From the NCBI GenBank assembly GCA_018268915.1, contig JAFDVQ010000006.1, positions 496,001 through 560,000 on the forward strand: DNA of 64,000 bases. Reading direction: 5' to 3'. This DNA comes from Acidobacteriota bacterium. Its GTDB lineage: Bacteria > Acidobacteriota > Terriglobia > Terriglobales > Acidobacteriaceae. Positions 45,091 through 54,400 of this stretch are shown piece by piece. Below the pieces are notes generated by a model. The model was not told where the DNA came from and made no database searches. It was given only the letters and a program-made list of their open reading frames with translations. Every line of letters starts with the position of its first letter. The stretch's first letter is position 1. The position numbers and the translations under genes are program-made.

Positions 45091-46863
45091 TCAGGCGCGC
45101 ACGTAGATGGGCTCTTCCACGCCGGCCTTAGCCACATCGATCAGCCGAACGGGATAGTAAGCATTCCGTGTGTACTGCTTCACCATGCGATTCGTGTTGA
45201 AATACGAACCGTTGAACGCCAGCGTGTTTCGCATCAGCTTCGCCCAGACTTCCGGCTCAGCTCGATACATCGGAACCACTGCCTTTTCAAGTTTTGCGTA
45301 GAGATTGAGTGCTTCTTCCGCGTCGTCTGCGCCGTCTTCGATGGCCCAGCCCGTCACGTTTTCAATGCATCCCTCAATCCACCATCCATCCAGAATCGAC
45401 AAGCTCGGCACGCCGTTCAGTGCCGCCTTCATGCCGCTCGTTCCCGACGCTTCATACGGACGCCGCGGCGTATTCACCCACACATCCACGCCCGCCGTCA
45501 GCAGCGCGCCCAGATCCCATGCGTAGTTTTCGAGATACACAATCCGCAGCATGTCATTCGATAGTTTGCCGGCCGTCTCGATCACGTTATGAATAAGCGC
45601 CTTACCCGGCTCATCTGCCGGATGCGCCTTGCCCGCATACAGAATCTGCAATCCGCCCGCCTGTGCTGCGATCTTCAGCAGCCGCTCCGGATCGGTGAAC
45701 ATCAGGCTTGCGCGCTTGTACGTGGCTGCACGCCGCGCAAATCCCAGCGTCAACACATTCGGATTCAGCACCAGCCCTGTTCGCGATGCGACTTCCGCCA
45801 GCAGCGTCTCTTTTGCTGTGCGGTGCGCGGTCAGAATCTCCTGCTCCGGTAGATCAATCGCATTGCGCAGGCAGAGATTGTCGCGTCGCCACGAATGGAT
45901 GTGCGTATCCAGCATCTGTTGCACTGGCTCCGAGATCCATGTCGGAGCATGCACTCCGTTCGTGATCGCATCAATCTGATACTGCGGGAACATCCCCCGC
46001 GAAACCTTGCCGTGCTGCATCGCAACGCCGTTCGCATAGCGCGAGAAGCGCAGCGCAAGCATGGTCATATTCAGCAGACCGTCTTCAAAGACGCCGAGCC
46101 GTTCCAGCCGCGACGTTCTGTCGCCGCCCAGAATCCGAATCGCCTGCTCAGTCGAAAACCGGTCATGTCCAGCCGGAACCGGCGTATGCGTCGTGAACAC
46201 GCACTTATTTCGCACCTGCTGAATGTCCGCTTCCGTCGGCGAATTCAGTGGGCCGCCGCCCATCTCGCTCTCCAGCAGCGCCAGCGTCAGCAGCGCCGCA
46301 TGGCCTTCGTTCATGTGATAGACGTTCACCTTCAGGCCCATCGCATTCGCCAGGCGAACGCCTCCGAGCCCGAGAACAATCTCCTGCTGCAACCGGTAGT
46401 TCGTGTCGCCGCCGTACAGATGATCCGTCAACCCGCGATCCCAACCCGAATTGCCTTCAAGATCCGTATCCAGCAGGTAGATCGGCACAATGTGTCCATA
46501 GCGGCCGACCATGTCGTAGCGCCATGCGCGCACCGTCACGTCGCGGCCTTCTACTGAGACACGTACTCGCGCCGCTTCTTCGGTACACAGATCGGCGGGG
46601 TTCCACGGCTGCACTTCTTCCGTCTGATCGCCGGCCTGGTTCAGGTGCTGCTGAAAATATCCCTTGCGATGCGCCAGCGAGAAGGCGACGAGCGGAATCC
46701 CAAGGTCTGCCGCCGAGCGAAGCGTATCGCCGGCAAGCATTCCCAGGCCGCCCGAATATGTGGGGATTCTGCGGTCGATCGCAATCTCCATTGAGAAGTA
46801 AGCAACCAGACCAGAAGCAGGGGTTATTTCATAGGAGAAGGGCTTATTCAAATTCTGTTGCAT
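45091..46863 (-). CDS. glgP: alpha-glucan phosphorylase, short form
   Basis: A GT35 enzyme releasing glucose 1-phosphate from glycogen or maltodextrin with phosphate. The 590-residue chain belongs to the shorter alpha-glucan phosphorylase group (TIGR02094 type), lacking much of the regulatory N-terminus of animal/E. coli enzymes. Hallmarks: YFSMEIAIDRRIPTYSGGLGMLAGD (about 22-46), YHMNEGHAAL, FTTHTPVPAGHDRF, NGVHAPTWISE, KAHPADEPGK and the PLP lysine in EASGTSGMKAALNGVPSLS (about 488-506). A terminator follows. Its neighbours include galK/galM, consistent with carbohydrate storage and sugar catabolism. Confidence 0.95.
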   Translation of the reverse strand: MQQNLNKPFSYEITPASGLVAYFSMEIAIDRRIPTYSGGLGMLAGDTLRSAADLGIPLVAFSLAHRKGYFQQHLNQAGDQTEEVQPWNPADLCTEEAARVRVSVEGRDVTVRAWRYDMVGRYGHIVPIYLLDTDLEGNSGWDRGLTDHLYGGDTNYRLQQEIVLGLGGVRLANAMGLKVNVYHMNEGHAALLTLALLESEMGGGPLNSPTEADIQQVRNKCVFTTHTPVPAGHDRFSTEQAIRILGGDRTSRLERLGVFEDGLLNMTMLALRFSRYANGVAMQHGKVSRGMFPQYQIDAITNGVHAPTWISEPVQQMLDTHIHSWRRDNLCLRNAIDLPEQEILTAHRTAKETLLAEVASRTGLVLNPNVLTLGFARRAATYKRASLMFTDPERLLKIAAQAGGLQILYAGKAHPADEPGKALIHNVIETAGKLSNDMLRIVYLENYAWDLGALLTAGVDVWVNTPRRPYEASGTSGMKAALNGVPSLSILDGWWIEGCIENVTGWAIEDGADDAEEALNLYAKLEKAVVPMYRAEPEVWAKLMRNTLAFNGSYFNTNRMVKQYTRNAYYPVRLIDVAKAGVEEPIYVRA

Positions 46864-47122
46864 CCTTTATTTCTCTCTGCGTGCTCAAGATGCCGGAACG
46901 GCACAAAATCGGGAACCCACCCGGAGAAGTCGCCCGCCGGAGATCGTTTTCTCTCCTGGTCATTTCTGGACAACTTCTAGTGAAACCTGTCAAAGATTCT
47001 AGCAAGGAAAAGCGTTTTTGTTTGCCAGATACAGCTCCCCTACAGTGACTTCGGAGGGCCGCGTTTTCCACCTTATGGTTAATCAGATGCACCATCGGGT
47101 GATCCGGGAAATTATGAGTCTT

Positions 47123-48292
47123 TCAATGCGAGAGGCTCGCGATTACTTTGTGTGCGCCGCTCGAAGCATGGCAGATATGGATCTGCGGCGTTATGCCTGT
47201 TGCATCCGCGTAACTTGCCCCTAGCGCCTCTGCGAACTTCTTCGCCTCTTTCTGTTCGACCAGATTGATCGTGCAGCCGCCGAATCCGCCTCCCGTCAGC
47301 CTTGCGCCGATCAGACCAGGAAGCTTGTTCGCCAACATGACCATCGTGTCGGCCTCGCTGCAGCTTGCTTCGAAATCCTTGCTGTAGCTCTCGTGCGCCT
47401 CGGCCATCAATCTTCCCAGCTCTTTCAGGTCGTGATGGATCAGCGCTTCCGCAGCCGCTACCGTTCGCGTATTTTCCGTGATGACATGGCGCGCGCGTTT
47501 CAATGCGTTGGGACTCATCTCGCTGCCCCACTTTTTCAAGTCATCGACAGTCGCATCGCGCAGAAAACGAACCTCCGGTCTGTGCCGTGCAATCACGCTT
47601 GCGGCCTCTTCCACTTCTGCTCGCCGTGACGTGTATTCGCCGCCAGTTACCGCGTGCTTCACCATCGTGTTCGCAATCACCAGCGCAACATTCGCAGGAA
47701 TCGGCGCAAGTTTAAAACTCAAATCGCGGCAATCCAGCAACAGCGCATGATTCTCCTGGCCGTTCGCTGATATAAACTGATCCATGATCCCACAGCTCGA
47801 ACCGACAAACTCGTTCTCCGCTCTCTGGCAGAGCCGCGCCACCTTCGGTCCCGGATAGTTCACCTTCAGTAGTGAAGTCACCGCCAGCTCCGTTGCAACT
47901 TCAATTGCCGCCGAACTCGACAGACCCGATCCCAGTGGAACATCTCCCAATAGGCTCAGACTGAACGCCGGAATCTTGTGTCCTTCGCCGACCAGGATCG
48001 CGATCACCCCCAGCGGATAGTCGCTCCAATGCTCGCTCGCTTCTGCAGGCAGCGCTGCTGCGTCGAACGTCCGTTCTTCCTTGAAGTTCTCCGAGTAAAT
48101 CACGATCTTGCCGTCTGTCCTCGGCGATATGGCCGCCAGCGTCGCAAAATCAATCGCGGCTGGCATCACAAATCCCTCGGCATAATCGGTGTGTTCTCCG
48201 ATGAGATTCACGCGACCCGGTGCAGCAAAAATCTCCGGTTCAGAATGGAAGCGACTCACATGTAAGGAACGCAGTTGTTCAGGATCATGCAT
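47123..48292 (-). CDS. galK: galactokinase
   Basis: A GHMP kinase phosphorylating galactose at C1. The 389-residue protein has APGRVNLIGEHTDYAEGFVMP (about 24-44, galactokinase signature), PLGSGLSSSAAIEVA (about 119-133, ATP phosphate loop) and GGFGGCTINLV (about 336-346). I start it at ATG 48292 (MHDPEQ) because GAGAG lies upstream at useful spacing; an in-frame ATG at 48322 would add ten residues. The start lies a few bases inside the end of galM (overlap about 8 bp), so translation is coupled in the decarboxylase-galM-galK unit. Confidence 0.95.
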   Translation of the reverse strand: MHDPEQLRSLHVSRFHSEPEIFAAPGRVNLIGEHTDYAEGFVMPAAIDFATLAAISPRTDGKIVIYSENFKEERTFDAAALPAEASEHWSDYPLGVIAILVGEGHKIPAFSLSLLGDVPLGSGLSSSAAIEVATELAVTSLLKVNYPGPKVARLCQRAENEFVGSSCGIMDQFISANGQENHALLLDCRDLSFKLAPIPANVALVIANTMVKHAVTGGEYTSRRAEVEEAASVIARHRPEVRFLRDATVDDLKKWGSEMSPNALKRARHVITENTRTVAAAEALIHHDLKELGRLMAEAHESYSKDFEASCSEADTMVMLANKLPGLIGARLTGGGFGGCTINLVEQKEAKKFAEALGASYADATGITPQIHICHASSGAHKVIASLSH

Positions 48293-49316
48293 CTGTTTTT
48301 CTCTCGATTCGTTCGATCTCAACCTGCATGGGCCACGAAAACGATTCGCCCGGCGCCAGCTCGCGCGACCACGACCCTTTCACCGCCAGCGAATCCACCG
48401 GCGCAGTAGCTGGCTCCATCGCCACGCAAACCTGCTTCAGCCCGGGTTTCTCCGGCCATCCTCCATAGCAGATCCAGAGACCCAGATATGGAGTTGCTGC
48501 ACTGTCAAATTTCACTCGAATGCGCACTCCGGCCCTCTTACGCTCCAGAGCGCACCAGTTCTCTTTCGCACTCAATGGGCCTGCAAACAGCTTGTCGCCA
48601 GTTCCTGCGTCACCGCGTTGGACCGCGCTCAGATCAGCACTTCCACCACCGGCAAGCGTGGCAACAGGCCACATCACCGAATCGCCATTCTTTCCCAGCC
48701 GCTCTCCGCCAGATCCTTCCACCCTGAGCGAGCGGATCGAATCCGCCAGCACGATTCGATCACCCTCTTCGCAGAAAAACAACGGATGCGCCGCCCACGA
48801 CCAGGGCGCCGCGTACTTGCCGCAATTGCGGATCCGGTAGTTTAGATCTAATTGCCATCCGCGCTCTATCTCGCTCAGCGCAATTGCTCTCTCAACTTCC
48901 AGTGGCAGCGAGAAACACCTTCCAAGCAAAGTAAGCGCTGTACTTGGTCCCTGTTCCCTGATCCCTGATCCCCGCTCGTCTGATCCCTGATCCCTGTTCC
49001 CTGTTCCCTGTCTCTCCCACTCCACCCGCCATAAATCCCCGTGATCCGGGATCTCCGCTACGCCAGCGCCCGTCTCAACAGAGCACCCCGCTACCGACGG
49101 AGCGCACTCATCCCATCCGCTGGCGTCGGCCTCGTCAAAGCCCATCGTTCGATTTCGGGTTGTAATTGGTGCGAGTGGTGCCTGAAGTAGCTCCTGCGCG
49201 CCGATTCGAATCGATGAGATCTTGCCGCCAAATTTCGGAAGAACCGTAACCTCGCAATCGCCCGCCCGGATGAGAACGTTTTCACTTTCGGCGATAGATG
49301 TTCTTCCCTCTGCCAT
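48285..49316 (-). CDS. aldose 1-epimerase-like protein
   Basis: A 343-residue galactose-mutarotase-fold protein. N-terminal CEVTVLPKFGGKISSIRIG is typical of the beta-sandwich, and WAAHPLFFCEEGDRIVL and LWICYGGWPEKPG match the active-site region. The adjacent galactokinase supports sugar anomer interconversion, but the divergence is large, so another hexose is possible. At about residues 102-122 the protein reads GTGNRDQGSDERGSGIREQG, encoded by a heptamer array (48946-49015). This looks like an in-frame insertion into a surface loop. The start is 3 bp beyond the decarboxylase stop. Confidence 0.85.
   Translation of the reverse strand: MAEGRTSIAESENVLIRAGDCEVTVLPKFGGKISSIRIGAQELLQAPLAPITTRNRTMGFDEADASGWDECAPSVAGCSVETGAGVAEIPDHGDLWRVEWERQGTGNRDQGSDERGSGIREQGPSTALTLLGRCFSLPLEVERAIALSEIERGWQLDLNYRIRNCGKYAAPWSWAAHPLFFCEEGDRIVLADSIRSLRVEGSGGERLGKNGDSVMWPVATLAGGGSADLSAVQRGDAGTGDKLFAGPLSAKENWCALERKRAGVRIRVKFDSAATPYLGLWICYGGWPEKPGLKQVCVAMEPATAPVDSLAVKGSWSRELAPGESFSWPMQVEIERIERKTDA
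48946..49015 (-). repeat. heptamer tandem array inside the epimerase gene
   Basis: Read on the plus strand the segment is built from TCCCTGA, TCCCTGT and TTCCCTG-type heptamers, interrupted by CCCGCTCGTC. About nine units are recognisable. The ORF remains open because three heptamers are 21 bases. Related arrays occur at 50258-50325 and 58697-58732. Confidence 0.85.
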
Positions 49317-49318
49317 CT

Positions 49319-50740
49319 TCAGCCATTCTCCATCTCAGAGCAGGCATCGCACAATGCGTCCCAGATCCGCTCCAGCCACGTCTCATGTTCCGGCTTCATT
49401 AGTACTGAACGAAGGCAGGTCACCAGCTCTCCGCTGCCGCTGGCAGATCCAAACCAGAATAGCGGCAATTGTACTAGCGCAAGGTGTAGGTTGCGTTGGG
49501 CGCAAGCCGAAAAAATCGATTGCGCCAAAGCTGACGACCTCTCCTTTGTCTCCGCTCTCACCTTCCAGACCACGATGTCCAGCTCCGGGCCACCCGCCGC
49601 AGGTGCCTCAAATCGACCGTCCGCCCGCAGTCGCCGATCGAGTTCCCGTGCGGCACGCCGCCCCATTGCCAGCCCCTCTGCAAACTCCCCATCCGCTCGT
49701 AGCGGCAGCAATCTCTGCGTAGCCCAGAGCGCCACCGCAGCCGCCCCCGCCCTCGAGCATTCAAGGCTGATCTCGCCTAAGTGCAACTCCTTTGAAGTGA
49801 AATAGGTATACGGCGAATCATGCTTATAGAACCGCCCTACCCCCGGATCACGAAACAACACGCACCCACATCCATATGGCTGCAAACCGTGCTTGTGGGG
49901 ATCGATGACAATGGAATCCGCCTGGCCAATCGCCTGATACGCCCGCCTCGCCGGCTCCTCCAGCCTGTCCTCGATCAGCTTGAAATACCCTCCATATGCC
50001 GAGTCGACATGCACCCGAAAGCCGTACTTGTCCCGCAGCTCCAGAATCTCCGGCAGAGGATCCACCGCTCCAATCGCTGTCGTCCCCAGCGTCACCACAA
50101 CCGTTCCCACATCTCCTCTGCGCAGTTCATCTTCCAGCGCATCCAGACGCATCCGCCCCCGCGCATCTGCAGCCACCGACCCATAGTCCAGCTTCAATAC
50201 ATGCGAGATCCGATGGTGCGTGTAATGCGCCTGCTCTGACCCCACAATTCGCCTCTGAACCCTGGTCCCTGGTCCCTCAGTCCCTGATCCCTGACCCCTG
50301 ATCTCTGATCCCTGTGATCTCTGCAACTCCCCCGCCACCCACAAAGCCTCCAGGTTCGCCATCGTCCCGCCGGACGTCAGGTGTCCCAGGTACTCCTTCC
50401 ACCCGAACATCCCTGCAATCTCCGCCACTGCCTCAATCTCCATCTCGGAGCTGGCCCGCCCCCCATCGCGCGCATGATTGTTAGGATTGATCGTCATCGC
50501 CAGCGCATAGGCCGCCCGAGCCACCGGGTGTGGCGGCTTCAGCATCTGCCCTGCATACAGAGGATGGAAGTACGGATAGTTGTCCCCGAGCCGGCCCGCC
50601 GCTTCTTCCAGCACCTGCGCAAGAGCCCCGGCGTTTGAGTCCGACTCCCGCACCGTCTTGAACTCCGGCAGTCCGGCAAACTCCCGCTCAAGGGCCTCAG
50701 CAGCGCGATCCAGTAGTTCCGGAACTCGATCTTTCGTCAT
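49319..50740 (-). CDS. PLP-dependent group II decarboxylase family protein
   Basis: A 473-residue aromatic-L-amino-acid/glutamate-decarboxylase-type enzyme. It has TSGGTMANLEALWVA (about 122-136, PLP phosphate site), GTTAIGAVDPL, HVDSAYGG (about 247-254, PLP pyridine Asp) and IDPHKHGLQPYGCG with the Schiff-base Lys (about 281-294). Substrate could be Tyr, Trp, Glu or another; no residue was diagnostic to me. Near residues 140-156, SQGSEIRGQGSGTEGPG derives from a heptamer array (50258-50325), sitting between two conserved motifs. It heads the unit with galM-like and galK genes, an odd partner for sugar enzymes. Confidence 0.88.
   Translation of the reverse strand: MTKDRVPELLDRAAEALEREFAGLPEFKTVRESDSNAGALAQVLEEAAGRLGDNYPYFHPLYAGQMLKPPHPVARAAYALAMTINPNNHARDGGRASSEMEIEAVAEIAGMFGWKEYLGHLTSGGTMANLEALWVAGELQRSQGSEIRGQGSGTEGPGTRVQRRIVGSEQAHYTHHRISHVLKLDYGSVAADARGRMRLDALEDELRRGDVGTVVVTLGTTAIGAVDPLPEILELRDKYGFRVHVDSAYGGYFKLIEDRLEEPARRAYQAIGQADSIVIDPHKHGLQPYGCGCVLFRDPGVGRFYKHDSPYTYFTSKELHLGEISLECSRAGAAAVALWATQRLLPLRADGEFAEGLAMGRRAARELDRRLRADGRFEAPAAGGPELDIVVWKVRAETKERSSALAQSIFSACAQRNLHLALVQLPLFWFGSASGSGELVTCLRSVLMKPEHETWLERIWDALCDACSEMENG
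50258..50325 (-). repeat. heptamer tandem array inside the decarboxylase gene
   Basis: TCCCTGG, TCCCTCAG, TCCCTGA, CCCCTGA, TCTCTGA and TCCCTGT units follow one another on the plus strand, with drift in unit length. They encode a Gly/Gln/Arg/Glu-rich peptide in a conserved enzyme, with no frame disruption. Confidence 0.8.
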
Positions 50741-50884
50741 AGCGACTTTTCACCCTATCACAACCGAGCCGCATCAGGACCCGGTGGCTAACCTCTCCGC
50801 TATCAATACCATTCGTCACATTGGACTTTCGTAACCACCGGCAATCGCAGCGTCTATGCAGTCGTCCGATGGTACACTTGTGCC

Positions 50885-50950
50885 AGCGTTAGAGTGGAAC
50901 CGGGCGTGAGCAGTAACTCGCCCAATGCACTTCAGGGAAACCGGAAGTGC
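50885..50950 (+). promoter_or_regulatory. structured 5' region of cspA
   Basis: Two hairpins lie in the 283-bp gap upstream of cspA. One is GGGC-GT-GAG (50902-50910) with CTCGCCC (50917-50923). The other is GCACTTC (50927-50933) with GAAGTGC (50944-50950), a perfect 7-bp stem with an inner GG-AAA-CC. Long structured leaders are typical of cspA-type mRNAs, and a thermosensor role is inference. Confidence 0.45.
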
Positions 50951-51023
50951 CGATCCAGCAAGATTCTGCCAGTGGTCGCTCCGATTCATCCAGCGCAATT
51001 CAATACCAGGAAACACGGAAAAA

Positions 51024-51224
51024 ATGGAACAAGGTACTGTGAAGTGGTTCAATGACGCGAAGGGCTTCGGCTTCATCTCGCGCCAGAACGGTGAAGACGT
51101 CTTCGTGCACTACTCGGCAATCAATTCAAACGGATTCAAGAGTCTGCAGGAAGGTCAAGCCGTGCAGTTCAACGTGGTGAAGGGGCCCAAGGGCTGGCAG
51201 GCTGCGGACGTTCAGCCGCTGTAA
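51024..51224 (+). CDS. cspA: cold-shock domain protein
   Basis: A 66-residue single OB-fold RNA chaperone. RNP1 is KGFGFISR (about 13-20) and RNP2 is VFVHYSAI (about 26-33), both intact. The start [14 protein letters not shown] is the family N-terminus at ATG 51024. The upstream frame to 50925 runs through the structured leader and is not real. It is a single gene with its own terminator. These proteins melt mRNA structure at low temperature; some family members are constitutive. Confidence 0.97.
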   Translation: MEQGTVKWFNDAKGFGFISRQNGEDVFVHYSAINSNGFKSLQEGQAVQFNVVKGPKGWQAADVQPL

Positions 51225-51268
51225 CCACAAGTTTCGGCAGAATCAGCAAATTCAGTAGCAGACAGAAG

Positions 51269-51304
51269 CAAGGGCTGGGAGCAATCTCAGCCCTTGGCTT
51301 TTTG
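51269..51304 (+). terminator. intrinsic terminator of cspA
   Basis: CAAGGGCTGGGA (51269-51280) pairs with TCTCAGCCCTTG (51285-51296) around a GCAA tetraloop, with one G-T pair, followed by GCTTTTT. It is a 12-bp stem with a stable GNRA loop, strongly terminator-like. Confidence 0.93.
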
Positions 51305-51438
51305 GTCATCCGGTTGAGTGGCAGCTTGATACGCGTGCGCTACCTTTCAAAACCTTTCCGGATCGAAGCCCCCGTTACATTTGCGTTTCGGCGCCCAGGC
51401 TCCGTCCTTGATCCCAGTGCGAACGGCCACAACTAGCT

Positions 51439-54400
51439 CTAGTTGATCGTGATGTGAAGCGAGTTCGAAGCCGATGCACCGGGATTGGTCGCGACGATCG
51501 TCACGGATCCTGCTGCCGCGAGATCGCTTGAAGGAATGGCAACGGTCACATGAGTCGAATCAACCACCGTGGTCGTGCGGTATTTCCCATTCCATGTGAC
51601 TGCCACGCCGGGCGCAAAGTTGGAGCCGGTGAGAGTTAGAGTCGTGTTCGCAGAGCCATGCGACAGGGTTGACGAGGAACTCGAGGCGAGGGTTGCCGCG
51701 GAACCGATTGTGAGTTCTTGCGGAACAACGAAGGGTCCGCGGATGAGGATCAAGTTACTCACGGTCTTGTTGGTTCCGTAATCCTGGCCGTTAGCTAGAA
51801 GAGCAAGGCCGTCCTGTCCCCAGCGCATCATCGTCCATGCAGGGCTGACTGATGAGGCCGAGTCTGGCATGATGACAATCGATTCGGGAAGGTAGTTCGT
51901 CAGGTCATAGCGTCCGAGACCGTATGCTGTGGTCCCGGCGGTATTTGCCATCATCACGAATTCTTTCTTGAGAGAGGGATCTGCAACAACGCCTGAGCCG
52001 TAGCCGACGATGCCGGAGTAATAAAAATCGAACAGAGGGAGGCTGGCTATCTGCGAGGGAGGGGTAGTTTTGGGATCGATGATGCCTCCTCTACCCCCAT
52101 AGACGAGGCCGTCGCTTCCTACTTGGAAGGTTGCTTGGAATCCACCGAGGCCGTAGAGTGTCGAACCGTCGATAAGGTTCGCACCATTAGCGTCGATGCT
52201 GTAACGATAAAACTCCGCGCCTGAGCTGTAGGTATCGTAAGTAAAGAGATGCGCAGCATCGCCGAACTGCGGAGAGCTGTTGTTGGCGAAATTGGTCCGG
52301 AAGCCCCCTGTGGAACCGGAGATGTCATAGATACCGCCAACACCAAAGAAGCCTATGCCGAGTGTGGTGTTGGTTCCCGGCATGACTGACAACCAATTCG
52401 CAGCAGGGTTGGGCATACCGAAGTTGGGCACCCCCGAGAAGGTAAATGTCTGAAGCAGCTTTTGTTTGCCCGGATCGTATTGAGCTAAACCCGACGAGCC
52501 GGTAAGGCTGATATAGATGTACTTGCCGTCAGCACTCTCTGCCATGGCAGTTGGCTCACTACCGACCAAGACAGAAGTTCCGACGTTGCCTGTCACGGGA
52601 TCGACGGTGACAACGGAGTTGCCCGAAATGTTAGTCGAGGTGCTGGGAACTGCGGCGTACAGCAACTGTGTGTACGGATCGAAAAGCAATCCGCTGGCAG
52701 GGACGTTGACCAAGCTGTAGATAGTGAGGGGGTAAGTTTGTGAGTTTCCGCCGCCAGGTGACGGATTGAAAACGGTGACGGGAGCCCAGCCGTAAGTGGC
52801 GATCTGCGAAGCACTGACCTTTGCGGTGAGCTGAGTTTCGCTGACTAGGGTTGAGGAGAGTGACGTGGAGCCTAGATTGACGGCCGAGCTGGAGTTGAAA
52901 CCCGTGCCATTGACTGTGAGTGTGAAATCAGAGGACCCCGCCTGAACGAAGTTCGGTGAGATGGATGTGATTTGAGGGACAGCGCCGTAGAGCGAACCCG
53001 AAACAATCGTGCTGGTAGACGCTTGGTTATTCGTGGTGGAGGGATCGAGTGTGGTACTGGAGACCGAGGAGATCGCGCTGAGCGCCCCTGCCTCGGAAGG
53101 AGTTGCTTTAACAATTACGGTAGCGCTGGCACCGCTGGCCAGGGTGCCGAGATCGCACGCGAACACGGAGCCCGAACCGCACGACCCGACTGTAGAAGTA
53201 GTACTGGCAATAATGGCAGTTGAATCGAGGTTGAATGCCAGAACCACACCGGTGGCCTGATTTGGCCCCTTGTTTGTCACCTTAGTTGTCCACGATATCG
53301 CGGAGCCTGTTGCTGCAGCGGAAGGAGCTGTCATGGAGATGGCAACATCGGCAGGCGAAGACGAAAGGTCGGCCACGATCGGAGACTGGAATATGAAAAT
53401 TTGGTTTGTTGCGGTGCCGGCGCTGGCGGCGGCGCTGACGGCGAGCCCGTTCTGTCCCCAGCGTACGATCTTGGAGAAAGTCGTGGGATAGCCTTGAGTT
53501 CCCACAGCATTCACCGGGATAGTTCCCGTGCCGTTGAATGTGGATTCGTTGAAGCCGAGCACCTCAGAAATAGAAGTAGAGGAGTTGTTCACCCCTATGA
53601 ATGCACGACCCAGGGACGGATCAGACACGACAGGTCCGTAGGCTGGTGTCGTCGCAGTGCTGTAGAAGGTCCCAAGGAGAGTTCCGACCGAGGCATCGAA
53701 GACCTGACCACTGGAAGCGTAAAGTCTGCCGTTGTCGTATTGAAGGGTGATTATGTCGCCGGATGTCGAGGCCAGGTTGGTGGATCCAGTAACGCCCGTG
53801 GAGTCGACTGTGAGCTTTTGGATGGAGCCCCCGTACACGTTGTTGGCCGTGTAGAGCACTGAAGGTGATGAGCCAAATGTGACAGGTCCGGAGCCGTTCG
53901 GATATACGTTAGCCCGAGGTATTCCGGAGTCATAGATGGTGATCTTGTATCCGGAGTATGCGAGTTGCCAAGCGCTAACCGCGACGGAATTTGGGGAGGC
54001 TGGGACGGCGGCCAGATACAAAGCAGTAAAAGGCGGGTCGTAAACACCAGGACCGCCGCCAAGAGAGAACTGATTTACGACTTTCCCCTGTGTGAGATCG
54101 ACCTGGGCAACGGCGCCAGCTCCGTCGAGGCCCACGAACAGTTGTTTGCCATTCGTGGAGAGTGCAAGCTTATTGGGATTGCTGCCAACCCAGATTGTTC
54201 GCTTTATATCTCCAGTGAATGGATCGATGCCGACCACCGAGTTGCCGCCGGATCCGATACCGGTAACCGGAACCGATGCATAGAGGAGGCCATCGACTGA
54301 GTCGTAGACGATGTCGTTGTTAGAAATCGGGAGAAACACGGTGTAAGGCAATGCTGCCGATGTACCCCCGCCGGGCGCCGGAGTGGTGACAGTGATGTTA

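Noticed and set aside
48946..50325. Repeat blocks that might suggest a CRISPR array
   Set aside because: Units are contiguous heptamers without unique spacers and lie within coding genes; no cas genes are present.
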